In this document: positions 1-6,506 of the stretch, piece by piece | Numbering within the stretch: the first letter of the stretch is position 1 | Layout of the letters: the number at the start of each line of letters is the position of its first letter | Assembly: GCA_031259195.1 (NCBI GenBank) | Contig: JAIRLR010000118.1 | Span: forward strand, 1 to 7,798 | Reading direction: 5' to 3' | DNA: 7,798 bases | DNA from: Streptococcaceae bacterium | Lineage (GTDB): Bacteria; Bacillota; Bacilli; Lactobacillales; Streptococcaceae | Program-made: the position numbers and the translations under genes | Notes under the pieces: generated by a model | Seen by the model: only the letters and a program-made list of their open reading frames with translations | What the model was told of the DNA's origin: nothing | Database searches by the model: none

Positions 1-599
1 ATGACGGTTCCATTGATAATACAGGAAAAGTTTTAGATGAATGCCAGATTAACCATATTGATTTAATTAATAATTTGGGAATTGGTGGAGCGGTTCAAAC
101 AGGTTATATGTATGCAAAAGAAAATGCTTATGATGTCGCTGTCCAGTTTGATGGCGATGGGCAACATGATATTAATAGTTTGAATAATATTGTTGAGCCC
201 GTTTTAAAAGACGAGTACGACTTTGTTATTGGTTCTAGATTTGTGGAAAATGTAGACGATAATTTTCAATCAACACCGATGCGTCGCTTGGGAATCACGA
301 TTATTTCTGCAGTGATTCAGCTTGTTTGTCGCAAAAAAATTTATGATACAACGTCGGGCTTTCGGGCGGCGAATAAAAAAGCAATAGCATTTTTAGCGAA
401 GCGCTATCCAGTAAGTTATCCGGAACCTGAGTCAATTGTTCATTTGTTGAAAAAACATTTTCGCATTGGTGAAAGACATGTACAAATGTATGATAGAGAA
501 ATGGGGATATCTTCCATTCGAGCATTGACTTCAATAACTTATATGATTGAGGTTGTGACAGCTATTTTTATCTCAGGATTTATGAAGGAGGAAGATTAA
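1..599 (+). CDS. Family 2 glycosyltransferase (DPM1/GacI-like), 5'-truncated by the window edge
   Basis: The reading frame is open from base 3 to the stop, giving 198 visible residues; the true start lies before the window. The visible part begins with DGS(I)DNT, the usual nucleotide-sugar binding turn of GT-A family 2 enzymes, and has a metal-binding DGDGQHD motif at about residues 50-56 of the visible protein, followed by VIGSRF, TSGFRA and YPEPE motifs. These are typical of the DPM1-like branch, which transfers a sugar from a nucleotide donor to a polyprenyl phosphate at the inner face of the membrane. No long C-terminal membrane domain is seen. The stop overlaps the start of the next gene by one base, so the two are translationally coupled. 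By analogy with streptococcal GacI/GacJ, the enzyme may make a lipid-linked sugar for decoration of a wall polysaccharide; the sugar is unknown. An internal TTG at 75 is a leucine codon, not the start. Confidence 0.88.
   Translation, partial: DGSIDNTGKVLDECQINHIDLINNLGIGGAVQTGYMYAKENAYDVAVQFDGDGQHDINSLNNIVEPVLKDEYDFVIGSRFVENVDDNFQSTPMRRLGITIISAVIQLVCRKKIYDTTSGFRAANKKAIAFLAKRYPVSYPEPESIVHLLKKHFRIGERHVQMYDREMGISSIRALTSITYMIEVVTAIFISGFMKEED
585..592 (+). promoter_or_regulatory. Ribosome binding site of the DUF2304 gene
   Basis: AAGGAGGA lies inside the end of the glycosyltransferase gene, six bases before the ATG at 599. It fixes that start and supports coupled translation of the pair. Confidence 0.8.
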
Positions 600-946
600 T
601 GTCATTAACACTGCGTTTAGAGATGTTGGCCTTATCTCTAATCTTAATTTTTATCATCATTCGAATGGTAAACAAAAATTTTTTTTCCTTAAAAAAATCT
701 TCTCCTTGGTTATTGTTAGGCGTTTTTTGTTTGTTGATGGTTATCTTTCCAGATGCAGTTGTTTGGTTAAGTGAAATTTTATCTTTTAAATCTCCAATGA
801 ATTTTTTATTTTTTGGAGCTATTGTTTTTTTGCTTTTGATGCAAATTTTAAATACTTATCTAAGTACTAGGCGAGATGCTAATGTGAAAAAGTTGGTTCA
901 GGAAATCTCTTTGTTGAAGGCGAAGATAGAAAGAATGGAAAAATAA
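599..946 (+). CDS. Small DUF2304-type membrane protein (GacJ-like partner of the glycosyltransferase)
   Basis: The product is 115 residues with three hydrophobic stretches at about residues 6-23, 36-59 and 66-88, followed by a charged C-terminal segment (about 92-115) with coiled-coil character. Size, topology and position directly after a DPM1-like glycosyltransferase match the DUF2304 family. In Streptococcus pyogenes the member GacJ raises the activity of the undecaprenyl-phosphate glycosyltransferase GacI; the same accessory role is inferred here. The ATG forms TAATG with the preceding stop and has a strong ribosome binding site. No clear terminator follows; the DNA after it is simply AT-rich up to the murA promoter. 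Confidence 0.8.
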   Translation: MSLTLRLEMLALSLILIFIIIRMVNKNFFSLKKSSPWLLLGVFCLLMVIFPDAVVWLSEILSFKSPMNFLFFGAIVFLLLMQILNTYLSTRRDANVKKLVQEISLLKAKIERMEK

Positions 947-1073
947 CTAAAAATTAAATACCTTTTTACAATCGATTTGAATATCGTTTAGAATTTTAAA
1001 TGAAATTAAAAAAAATTTTATAATTTAATCAAATTTTTTCAAAGTTATTTAAAGTAGATCTATTGTACTTATT

Positions 1074-1102
1074 TTGAATTTCTAGCTTGTCCATGCTATC
1101 AT
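1074..1102 (+). promoter_or_regulatory. Candidate sigma-A promoter of murA-rho
   Basis: TTGAAT (1074-1079) and TATCAT (1097-1102) are separated by exactly 17 bases and preceded by an AT-rich stretch that could act as an UP element. Transcription would begin near 1109, giving a leader of about 105 nt before murA. The rest of the 947-1214 gap shows only weak short hairpins. Confidence 0.55.
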
Positions 1103-1200
1103 ACGCGGTAGTTGTTATGAGTGAGAGTTTTTCCTCTTTAAAAAAGATTCAATACTTCTTGTATACGAAAAAACGTTTTCCCTAAAAACTAAAATGATAG

Positions 1201-1207
1201 AAAGTGA
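1201..1207 (+). promoter_or_regulatory. Ribosome binding site deciding the murA start
   Basis: AAAGTGA lies seven bases before the ATG at 1215. In-frame ATGs at 1194 and 1209 have no properly spaced site, and family members begin with an M-x-K-I-V-I-x-G-G pattern that matches the 1215 start. Confidence 0.5.
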
Positions 1208-1214
1208 AATGAGT

Positions 1215-2516
1215 ATGAATAAAATTGTAATTCATGGTGGGCGTCCATTAACTGGGAATGTCACAGTTAGTGGTGCGAAAAATTCTATTGTTGCATTAAT
1301 GCCAGCTAGTATTTTGGCGGATGAACCTGTTGTTTTAGAAGGGATTCCTGAAATTTCAGATGTTTACTCTTTGATTAATATTTTGCAAATTATGGGAGCA
1401 AAAATTTACTTTGCAAAGGGTGTTTTAACGATTGATCCTAGAGGTGTGAAGTCGATTCCGATACCAAGTGGAAAAATTAATAGTTTGCGTGCGTCTTATT
1501 ATTTTATGGGAGCATTGCTTGGTAAGTTTGGTAAAGCTGAAGTTGGCCTTCCTGGCGGTTGCAACTTAGGACCTAGACCGATTGATTTACATATTAAAGG
1601 TTTTGAAGCGTTGGGCGCAAGCGTTTCTGATGATAAGGGCGTGATGTATTTACGTATCAGAGCAACAAATCTTGTAGCGAGCCGGATTTTTATGGATATG
1701 GTTTCAGTGGGCGCGACGATTAACATCATGCTAGCAGCAGTAAAGGCTAAGGGAACGACAGTGATTGAAAACGCTGCACGTGAGCCTGAAATTATTGATG
1801 TAGCGACACTTTTGAATAATATGGGCGCTAAAGTTTATGGTGCTGGAACCAATGAGATTAGAATCGAGGGTGTTAGTAAACTACATGGAACAAGACATTC
1901 TATTATTCCAGATCGAATTGAAGCAGGGACATATCTTGCGATTGCTGCGGCTGTAGGCGAAGGGGTGACAGTTGAAAATGTGCTTTATGAGCATTTGGAG
2001 AGCTATATTTCAAAGCTAGAAGAAATGGGCGTTCAAATGACTATTCGTGAAGATTCGATTACAGTACACTCTAATCAAAATTTAAAGAAGGTTAATGTAA
2101 AAACATATCCGTATCCTGGTTTTGCAACGGACTTGCAGCAGCCAATAACGCCGCTTTTGTTGAAATCTTGCGGGCAAGGAGAGTTAATCGATACGATTTA
2201 TGAGTGTCGAATAGGTCATGTCCCAGAGCTTAAGCGTATGGGAGCCAATATTCGTGTAAAGGATAATCGGATTATTATGGATTCAACTAGTGAGTTGGTA
2301 GGAGCAGAGGTCGTAGCTAGTGATTTGCGAGCAGGTGCGAGTTTGGTGATTGCTGCCTTAATAGCAAAGGGCGTGACAACGATTTATAATGTTGAGTTTA
2401 TTTTGCGTGGATATGATCGGATTATTGAAAAATTAACCAACTTGGGCGCTGATATTGCATTAGTTGATACAGAGTCATCATGTAAAGAAAAAGCAAAGAT
2501 TGAAGAAGGGAGGTAA
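1215..2516 (+). CDS. murA: UDP-N-acetylglucosamine 1-carboxyvinyltransferase (MurA, MurZ-type paralogue)
   Basis: This cytoplasmic enzyme transfers enolpyruvate from phosphoenolpyruvate to UDP-GlcNAc, the first committed step of peptidoglycan precursor synthesis. The 433-residue product has the two-lobed EPSP-synthase-like fold signatures: SGAKN with Lys22, the mobile loop [11 protein letters not shown] with the catalytic Cys116 (the fosfomycin target), Arg121, [10 protein letters not shown] with catalytic Asp306, and ILRGY with Arg398. Low-GC Gram-positives usually carry two paralogues; the one directly upstream of rho corresponds to MurZ/MurAB in Bacillus, Listeria and Enterococcus, so that sub-type is inferred from context. 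The last ~15 residues ([13 protein letters not shown]) are a charged tail beyond the conserved domain, and the rho ribosome binding site is built into it. Starts at 1194 (440 residues) or 1209 are possible but less well supported. Confidence 0.95.
   Translation: MNKIVIHGGRPLTGNVTVSGAKNSIVALMPASILADEPVVLEGIPEISDVYSLINILQIMGAKIYFAKGVLTIDPRGVKSIPIPSGKINSLRASYYFMGALLGKFGKAEVGLPGGCNLGPRPIDLHIKGFEALGASVSDDKGVMYLRIRATNLVASRIFMDMVSVGATINIMLAAVKAKGTTVIENAAREPEIIDVATLLNNMGAKVYGAGTNEIRIEGVSKLHGTRHSIIPDRIEAGTYLAIAAAVGEGVTVENVLYEHLESYISKLEEMGVQMTIREDSITVHSNQNLKKVNVKTYPYPGFATDLQQPITPLLLKSCGQGELIDTIYECRIGHVPELKRMGANIRVKDNRIIMDSTSELVGAEVVASDLRAGASLVIAALIAKGVTTIYNVEFILRGYDRIIEKLTNLGADIALVDTESSCKEKAKIEEGR
2508..2513 (+). 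promoter_or_regulatory. Ribosome binding site of rho
   Basis: GGGAGG overlaps the last codons of murA and stands four bases before the ATG at 2518. It rules out the longer in-frame start at 2464, which would add 18 residues that do not belong to the Rho family. Confidence 0.75.
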
Positions 2517-2517
2517 G

Positions 2518-3825
2518 ATGTTGGCAGATTATTTAACAATGTCGGAGTTAGAAGATATTACATTAAAAGAAATTTATAGTTATGCGCGCAAGTTTAAGAT
2601 TTTAAACTATTCAAAGATGAATAAAAAAGAACTTTCGTTGGCTGTTTTACGTGCTCAGGCCGAAAAATCCGGCTTTTTTAAAATGGATGGAGTTTTAGAT
2701 TTAATTACAACAAGGGATCGCGAAACTGGTAGAATAGAAACATTTGGTTTATTGCGTCCGATTAACTATTCTCAATCTGATGAAGATGTCTATGTTTCCA
2801 ATTCACAAATTACCCGCTTTGGTTTGCGTGAGGGAGATAAAATTGTCGGGCGTGTTCGTCCGCCAAAAGGTCGGGAGAAAAATTATGGTTTAATGCAGGT
2901 TAATTTGGTCAATGGCAAAGATCCTGAAACTTCTAAGGAACGATCGCATTTTCCCGCTTTAACTGCTCTTTACCCTCAAAAAAAAATCAACCTTGAGACA
3001 GCATCAAATCCTCTATCGACAAGGATCATTGATTTATTTGCCCCAATTGGTTTTGGGCAAAGAGGATTGATTGTGGCTCCGCCTAAGGCAGGTAAAACAA
3101 CGATTTTAAAAGAAGTTGCCAATGGTATTACGCAAAATCATCCAGATGTGGAGTTGATTGTGTTATTAATCGATGAGCGTCCAGAGGAGGTGACTGATTT
3201 AGAGCGTTCGATTCAAGGAGATGTAATTTTTTCAACTTTTGATAAAGAGCCGATTCACCACACACGGGTAGCAGAGTTAGTTTTAGAGCGGACTATGCGT
3301 CTAGTGGAGGATAAGTGCGACGTTGTGATTTTGATGGACTCGATAACGCGCTTAGCCAGATCTTACAACCTTGTGATTCCTCCTTCTGGGAGAACTTTAT
3401 CTGGGGGAATTGATCCAGCTGCTTTTTATAAACCGAAAAAGTTTTTTGGCTCAGCGCGCAATGTTGAAGAAGGTGGTAGCCTAACTGTTTTAGCTACAGC
3501 TTTGGTTGAAACCGGCTCTAAAATGGATGATGTCATCTATGAAGAGTTTAAAGGCACTGGAAATATGGAACTACACCTTTCACGCGAATTAGCTGAACGG
3601 CGCATTTTTCCAGCAATTGATTTGAAAAAATCAGGAACGCGCAAAGAAGAGTTGCTAATGTCAGAGGAGCAACTAAATCAAACATGGAAATTCCGTAGTG
3701 CTATGGAGTCAGACTCGATTGAGTGCACAGAGCAGTTTAATCAAATGTTATGCAAAACCAAAAACAATGAAGAGTTTTTGCAAACATTTAAAGACATTCA
3801 ATTCGGAAATGAAAAAAATCGTTGA
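2518..3825 (+). CDS. rho: Transcription termination factor Rho
   Basis: The product is a hexameric RNA-dependent ATPase/helicase that ends transcription at Rho-dependent sites. It has 435 residues, slightly longer than the E. coli protein (419). In order: the N-terminal Rho_N helical domain (about 1-48, [18 protein letters not shown]), the cold-shock-like primary RNA-binding domain (about 50-125), and the RecA-type motor. The Walker A segment APPKAGKTT is at 187-195 and the Walker B strand DVVILMD is at 268-274, followed by [10 protein letters not shown]. The [20 protein letters not shown] region near the Q- and R-loops and the [20 protein letters not shown] segment are intact. It starts one base after the murA stop and is probably co-transcribed from the murA promoter. 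No rpmE follows, unlike several related genomes; instead a repeat-rich region begins within about 75 bases of the stop, and no convincing intrinsic terminator is seen there. Confidence 0.97.
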   Translation: MLADYLTMSELEDITLKEIYSYARKFKILNYSKMNKKELSLAVLRAQAEKSGFFKMDGVLDLITTRDRETGRIETFGLLRPINYSQSDEDVYVSNSQITRFGLREGDKIVGRVRPPKGREKNYGLMQVNLVNGKDPETSKERSHFPALTALYPQKKINLETASNPLSTRIIDLFAPIGFGQRGLIVAPPKAGKTTILKEVANGITQNHPDVELIVLLIDERPEEVTDLERSIQGDVIFSTFDKEPIHHTRVAELVLERTMRLVEDKCDVVILMDSITRLARSYNLVIPPSGRTLSGGIDPAAFYKPKKFFGSARNVEEGGSLTVLATALVETGSKMDDVIYEEFKGTGNMELHLSRELAERRIFPAIDLKKSGTRKEELLMSEEQLNQTWKFRSAMESDSIECTEQFNQMLCKTKNNEEFLQTFKDIQFGNEKNR

Positions 3826-3896
3826 GACAGTCACGTTAAATAGATCTTTGGCACGTCAAACGCATGAAAGTTTCCTATTTTATGCATCTTCAAAAC

Positions 3897-4035
3897 TCTT
3901 AGAGCCTGTTAACTTGTCTTCAGTTGCGAACTGCTTTAACGATTGACAAGCGCAGCTTGGCAGAGTTTAGGCAGGATGTACCTACTCGATTTGTGAATCG
4001 GGTATTCTAGGCTGGTTTCAACATTGCGGTTACAT
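3897..4035 (+). repeat. Structured dispersed repeat, copy 1 (modules A and C)
   Basis: Module A (3901-3920) shares a 15-base exact block plus AGAG with the copy inside the dtd 3' end. Module C (from 3919) aligns to the reverse complement of 4741-4788 with 35 of 48 bases identical and no gaps, then shares the 13-base block GGATGTACCTACT (3974-3986). Two hairpins are visible: CAAGC-GCA-GCTTG at 3947-3959, and a 9-bp stem TACTCGATT/AATCGGGTA with a 4-nt loop at 3983-4004. Module B, seen in the other copies, is absent. Ends are approximate. Many of the substitutions relative to copy 2 are transitions, suggesting old copies of one family. Confidence 0.6.
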
Positions 4036-4068
4036 GACTACTAAAAGTTAAAGCGCTATAAACTCTAA

Positions 4069-4290
4069 TCATACACATGGTCCATTGCTTTTTCTTTCTT
4101 TAACCCACTTTTCCACTTCTTTTAGATCTTTATCTTCAGAAATAGCAATAAACCTTTTGGTATATGATTTTGCACGAATATAAGCTACTCTTTCGTAATT
4201 ATTTTTAACCCATTTCTTTTGGACATCTTTCTTAGCTTGCTCACGTTCTGCTTCCGTTTTATAAATTCTTGGCCTACCAATTTTAGCCAT
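4069..4290 (-). CDS. Small basic hypothetical protein of mobile-element type
   Basis: The 73-residue product is very rich in Lys, Arg and Glu, starts MAKIGRPRIYKTEAERE and ends in a helical, charged segment; no membrane segment or catalytic motif is present. The GRP(R/K)xYKTxAE opening followed by a helical KKxxKNNxER stretch recalls small proteins of unknown function common on plasmids and phages of lactic acid bacteria. This resemblance is from memory and not a database result. A properly placed ribosome binding site (AGAGAGG, nine bases upstream) supports expression. It stands alone between two inverted repeat copies on the strand opposite to all its neighbours. Binding to DNA or RNA is possible given the charge, but no function can be assigned. 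Confidence 0.65.
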   Translation of the reverse strand: MAKIGRPRIYKTEAEREQAKKDVQKKWVKNNYERVAYIRAKSYTKRFIAISEDKDLKEVEKWVKERKSNGPCV

Positions 4291-4299
4291 AATTTTTCG

Positions 4300-4306
4300 C
4301 CTCTCT
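4300..4306 (-). promoter_or_regulatory. Ribosome binding site of the 73-residue protein
   Basis: Read on the minus strand, AGAGAGG is followed by nine bases and then the ATG at 4290. It is the main evidence that this small gene is real. Confidence 0.6.
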
Positions 4307-4314
4307 ATAAAATG

Positions 4315-4339
4315 AACTATTTAGTAATTAAACTATTTA
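4315..4339 (-). promoter_or_regulatory. Tandem 9-base repeat upstream of the small minus-strand gene
   Basis: AACTATTTA occurs at 4315-4323 and again at 4331-4339, a spacing of 16 bases. On the minus strand a TTGTTA...TTACTA pair with 17 bases between overlaps this stretch and could be the promoter, so the repeats may be an operator. Such AT-rich repeats can also arise by chance. Confidence 0.3.
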
Positions 4340-4452
4340 AAATTTAACAAAAAAAATAAAAAAAGCAAGAATTAAGTTTAAACACTAGACCTATGGTAAA
4401 TTGTAACCCAAACCCATCCACCCACCAAAATCCAGTTAATAAAGATATTTAA

Positions 4453-4526
4453 GCGTTGTCAAAAGAAGGGTGGGGATTTTTTGAGGAACAAATGCTTCAA
4501 AAAATACTACCCGACCTTGACAATGC
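4453..4526. other. Long imperfect stem-loop (74 nt)
   Basis: The outer stem pairs 4453-4462 with 4517-4526 (10 pairs, one G-T). After a 5/4-nt internal loop, GGGT (4468-4471) pairs with ACCC (4509-4512), with further pairs, one mismatch and one bulged A leading to six T-A pairs (4477-4482 with 4499-4504). Four more pairs (GAGG/CTTC) close an 8-nt loop at 4487-4494. This is far longer than a normal terminator and has no T-run after it. It could be a structured small RNA or a single-strand origin or transfer-origin hairpin. Confidence 0.55.
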
Positions 4527-4555
4527 GAAATTTCTCAATCCATAATTTTTTTAAT

Positions 4556-4588
4556 GGGTTTTGTGAAGCACATTTTTTCACAAAACCC
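4556..4588. other. Perfect 12-bp hairpin followed by a GC-richer block
   Basis: GGGTTTTGTGAA (4556-4567) and TTCACAAAACCC (4577-4588) are perfect reverse complements around a 9-nt loop. They are followed not by T residues but by GATGTGTGGCCCTGCATATG (4591-4610), unusually GC-rich for this region. A hairpin just before a short conserved-looking block is the layout of many plasmid transfer or mobilisation origins, but I do not recognise a specific nick site. Confidence 0.5.
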
Positions 4589-4810
4589 TTGATGTGTGGC
4601 CCTGCATATGCGAGAACTAGGTGGTGAAAGATCACTACAGGACAAGGCAGGTGGAACTGTTAGCAAAAGACAAAGGTTACTATCGTGAGGTAGGAGCTGA
4701 AGGAAGCCTTTCGCATCGAAGTAGGTACATCCGCACCTTTACTCTGTCAAACTTCGTAAGACACTCGCTAAGGCAGTTTGCAATTGGAAATTTTTTGCCT
4801 TTCTTTATCA

Positions 4811-4830
4811 AAAGACCTGTCGGGTTCTTT
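4811..4830 (-). terminator. Terminator-like hairpin in repeat copy 2
   Basis: On the minus strand AAAGAACC and GGTCTTT pair around CGACA (seven pairs with one bulged A), ending in TCTTTT. The same CGACA-loop hairpin occurs in copy 3. It could stop transcription entering the island from the right, but the T-run is short. Confidence 0.35.
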
Positions 4831-4865
4831 ACAATTTGTTCAAGCTTTGCTTGATTACAAATCGT
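4831..4865 (-). other. Bipartite hairpin of repeat module B, copy 2
   Basis: A 9-bp outer stem (ACAATTTGT 4831-4839 with ACAAATCGT 4857-4865, one wobble pair in the minus-strand transcript) encloses a 6-bp inner stem TCAAGC/GCTTGA around a 3-nt loop. The copy at 7739-7774 folds identically with compensating base changes. Confidence 0.55.
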
Positions 4866-4899
4866 CAGAACGAAAGCCTCGCAAAGCAGCGCGTATCCT

Positions 4900-4943
4900 C
4901 AAGTTTTTTTCCTTATTTCAGGAAAAAATTGAACACAATTTTT
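4900..4943. other. Two mutually exclusive hairpins upstream of the permease
   Basis: CAA(gt)TTTTTTCC pairs with GGAAAAAATTG (4900-4931). The right arm also pairs in a second way, AAAAATTG (4924-4931) with CAATTTTT (4936-4943) around AACA, eight perfect pairs ending in T residues. Only one can form at a time. The pattern is attenuator-like, but both hairpins are almost pure A-T and it lies about 115 bases before the permease start, perhaps upstream of its promoter. Confidence 0.35.
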
Positions 4944-5010
4944 AATCATGTCCTAGTTTCGCAAGAGGTCTGCTTTATAAAATAGAGTAACATAGTTAAA
5001 AGAAGATGTG

Positions 5011-5036
5011 TTAACATTAAATCAAAATGCTATATT
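5011..5036 (+). promoter_or_regulatory. Possible promoter of the permease
   Basis: An extended -10 element TGCTATATT (5028-5036) lies close to the gene, with TTAACA (5011-5016) upstream; the spacer of 14 bases is short, so recognition would rest mainly on the TGn extension. The resulting leader would be only about 15 nt. Weak support. Confidence 0.3.
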
Positions 5037-5057
5037 TTATGAAAGTTGAAAGAATTT

Positions 5058-6413
5058 ATGGAAAAAGAGAGTCAACAGGAGTTAAAGCGTGGATTAAAGA
5101 ACCGTCATGTGCAGCTAATCTCTTTGGGTGGAGCAATTGGAACGGGCCTTTTTTTAGGCTCAGGTAAGACGATTCAACTGGCTGGGCCGTCGATTTTATT
5201 TGCTTATCTGATTACTGGTATTATTTGCTTTTTTATTATGCGCGCTTTAGGGGAGCTGTTACTATCCAATCTAAAGCATGGCTCATTTTTGGACTTTATT
5301 AAAGATTATTTTGGCGATAAACAGGCTTTTATTTTTGGTTGGACGTATTGGTTCTGTTGGATTTCCTTGGCGATGACGGATCTGACAGCGACAGGTGTTT
5401 ACGTTCGACATTGGGCACCTAATATTCCTTATTGGATACCTCCACTTATAACTTTAATTATTTTAATTGGACTTAATTTAACAGCGGTGCAAATTTTTGG
5501 TGAATTAGAATTTTGGTTTGCTTTAATTAAGGTTATCGCGATTTTATCATTGATTGCTTTTGGCATTTTTATGTTAGTTACGCGCTTTAAAATTCATGGC
5601 AATGTTGCCAGTGTTTCTAACCTCTGGCAAAATGGCGGACTCTTCCCCAAAGGTTTTAAAGGTTTCTTCTTATCTTTTCAACTAGTGACGTTTTCTTTTG
5701 TGGGTATTGAAGTAGTAGGATTGATTTCTGGTGAAACGAAAGATCCCAAAAAGGTTATTCCTAAGGCGATTAATAGCATTCCATTTCGAATTATCTTATT
5801 TTATGTTTTAGCTTTGTTCGTCATTATGACAGTTTATCCGTGGGATAATATCAACACAGCACAAAGTCCTTTTGTGGAAGTGTTTTCTGATTTTGGCATT
5901 CTGATGGCCGCGTCCATTATTAATTTTGTGGTCTTGACCGCTGCAGCTTCGGCATGTAATAGCTGTATCTATAGCACTAGTCGGATGACTTATTCATTGG
6001 CGGAGGAAGGTATTGCTTCAAAACGTCATACTAAGCTAAATAAAAAGCAAGTTCCTTGTTATTCTATTTTCTTTTCAAGTGCAGTTATTTGCGTAGTTGT
6101 TTTGCTAAATTACTTTATTTCCAGCCATGTATTTGAGATTATTTCCAGTATTTCTACTATTTGTTTTTTATATATTTGGACGATGCTTGTTTGGGCGCAT
6201 ATGCGATATCGCAAACGTGCTGGTAAACAGGCAAAGTCGAATTTTCAAATGCCCTTTTATCCCATCAGCAATTATTTGGTTTATTTTTTTATGTTTTTTG
6301 TCTTAGTGGTCATGTTTTTTATCCCAGATACACGAATCGCTTTACTTTTTACGCCACTTTGGTTTATTGGTGTAGCGATTGCTTATTGGTGGAAATTTAA
6401 ACGGAATAAATGA
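5058..6413 (+). CDS. cycA: CycA-like amino acid permease (probable D-serine/D-alanine/glycine transporter)
   Basis: The 451-residue product belongs to the amino acid transporter (AAT) group of the APC superfamily, with about 12 membrane segments and proton-coupled uptake expected. Key signatures near the N-terminus are LISLGGAIGTGLFLGSG (substrate-binding unwound helix 1), AGPSI, MRALGELLLSNL and GWTYWFCW; later come FVGIEVVG, ETKDPKKVIPKAINSIP, NFVVLTAAASACNS and DTRIALLFTPLWFI. These track E. coli CycA closely, including the C-terminal DTRxALLxTPLWFI stretch, so D-alanine/D-serine/glycine is the best substrate guess, but AAT members differ in specificity. The start is taken at the ATG at 5058; a TTG at 5046 would add four residues and both have weak ribosome binding sites. 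The last ~33 codons are duplicated downstream beyond a toxin-antitoxin pair, and the final residues FKRNK were probably supplied by that insertion. Confidence 0.85.
   Translation: MEKESQQELKRGLKNRHVQLISLGGAIGTGLFLGSGKTIQLAGPSILFAYLITGIICFFIMRALGELLLSNLKHGSFLDFIKDYFGDKQAFIFGWTYWFCWISLAMTDLTATGVYVRHWAPNIPYWIPPLITLIILIGLNLTAVQIFGELEFWFALIKVIAILSLIAFGIFMLVTRFKIHGNVASVSNLWQNGGLFPKGFKGFFLSFQLVTFSFVGIEVVGLISGETKDPKKVIPKAINSIPFRIILFYVLALFVIMTVYPWDNINTAQSPFVEVFSDFGILMAASIINFVVLTAAASACNSCIYSTSRMTYSLAEEGIASKRHTKLNKKQVPCYSIFFSSAVICVVVLLNYFISSHVFEIISSISTICFLYIWTMLVWAHMRYRKRAGKQAKSNFQMPFYPISNYLVYFFMFFVLVVMFFIPDTRIALLFTPLWFIGVAIAYWWKFKRNK
6312..6394 (+). repeat. 83-bp direct repeat, left copy (permease 3' end)
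   Basis: Identical, base for base, to 7139-7221. It encodes permease residues from MFFIPDTR to YWWK. To the left of it the two copies are related but diverged; to the right they diverge after a few bases. It marks the left border of the 827-bp toxin-antitoxin insertion. Confidence 0.9.
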
Positions 6414-6437
6414 AAACTAGTTGAACACATTTGAATT

Positions 6438-6464
6438 TTGCTTATCAATCAATTGAGTTATAAT
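6438..6464 (+). promoter_or_regulatory. Promoter of the toxin-antitoxin operon
   Basis: A perfect TATAAT (6459-6464) is preceded by TTGCTT (6438-6443) at a 15-base spacing, shorter than ideal. It lies between the permease stop and the antitoxin start, so the pair has its own promoter. Confidence 0.5.
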
Positions 6465-6469
6465 TTAAT

Positions 6470-6479
6470 TGTAGCTACA
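6470..6479 (+). promoter_or_regulatory. Palindrome TGTAGCTACA, probable operator of the toxin-antitoxin operon
   Basis: This perfect 10-base palindrome begins six bases after the -10 box, in the expected transcription start region. RelB/DinJ antitoxins bind palindromes at their own promoters through a ribbon-helix-helix domain, so autorepression here is plausible. Confidence 0.4.
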
Positions 6480-6506
6480 TCGAATATGCAAAGGAGGATT
6501 GTTGTT

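Larger units (their letters stand above)
4672..4866 (-). repeat. Structured dispersed repeat, copy 2 (modules B and C, inverted)
   Basis: Read on the minus strand, module B (4866 to about 4808) comes first and closely matches the DNA overlapping the dtd stop codon, with a run of 22 identical bases plus a 12-base identical block (AACCCGACAGGT). Module C (4788 to about 4672) matches copy 1. The order B then C here, A then C in copy 1 and A then B in copy 3 fits one ancestral A-B-C unit with different parts lost. The open frame across this stretch on the plus strand (4621-4854) has no ribosome binding site and is not a gene. Confidence 0.6.
3826..5057. other. Repeat- and hairpin-rich island between rho and the permease
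   Basis: Over 1.2 kb only one convincing coding sequence is present, a 73-residue minus-strand protein. The rest holds two inverted, diverged copies of a structured repeat (about 3897-4035 and 4672-4866), a long stem-loop (4453-4526), a perfect 12-bp hairpin (4556-4588) and two overlapping hairpins (4900-4943). The arrangement of inverted repeats around an orphan gene resembles a decayed mobile or plasmid-derived element. No transposase, integrase, replication or mobilisation gene is visible, so the type of element cannot be stated. Confidence 0.5.

Noticed and set aside
301..534. Open frame on the minus strand inside the glycosyltransferase gene
   Set aside because: It is antisense to conserved glycosyltransferase motifs and has no recognisable features; a shadow frame.
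1499..1729. Open frame on the minus strand inside murA
   Set aside because: It lies opposite the catalytic loop region of murA and its product has no coherent features.
2464..2517. Longer start for rho
   Set aside because: It overlaps the end of murA and lacks a ribosome binding site; the ATG at 2518 has GGGAGG and begins the normal Rho N-terminus.
3698..3946. Plus-strand frame overlapping the end of rho and the repeat
   Set aside because: It is out of frame within rho for half its length and then runs into a repeat; no ribosome binding site.
3919..4788. Composite transposon formed by the inverted copies 1 and 2
   Set aside because: The copies are only about 73% identical in the aligned part, carry no transposase, and no target-site duplication is visible at their ends.
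4621..4854. Plus-strand frame across repeat copy 2
   Set aside because: It runs antisense through modules C and B, starts with a valine codon without a ribosome binding site, and has no protein-like pattern.
3826..4866. CRISPR array
   Set aside because: There are repeats but no regular short direct repeats with uniform spacers and no cas genes.
4866..5057. T-box or other amino-acid-sensing leader before the permease
   Set aside because: No T-box consensus, specifier stem or strong terminator was found; only A-T hairpins are present.
6438..6506. Extended TTG start for the antitoxin
   Set aside because: It would place the promoter and palindrome inside the gene; the ATG at 6507 has a strong ribosome binding site and matches the RelB family start.
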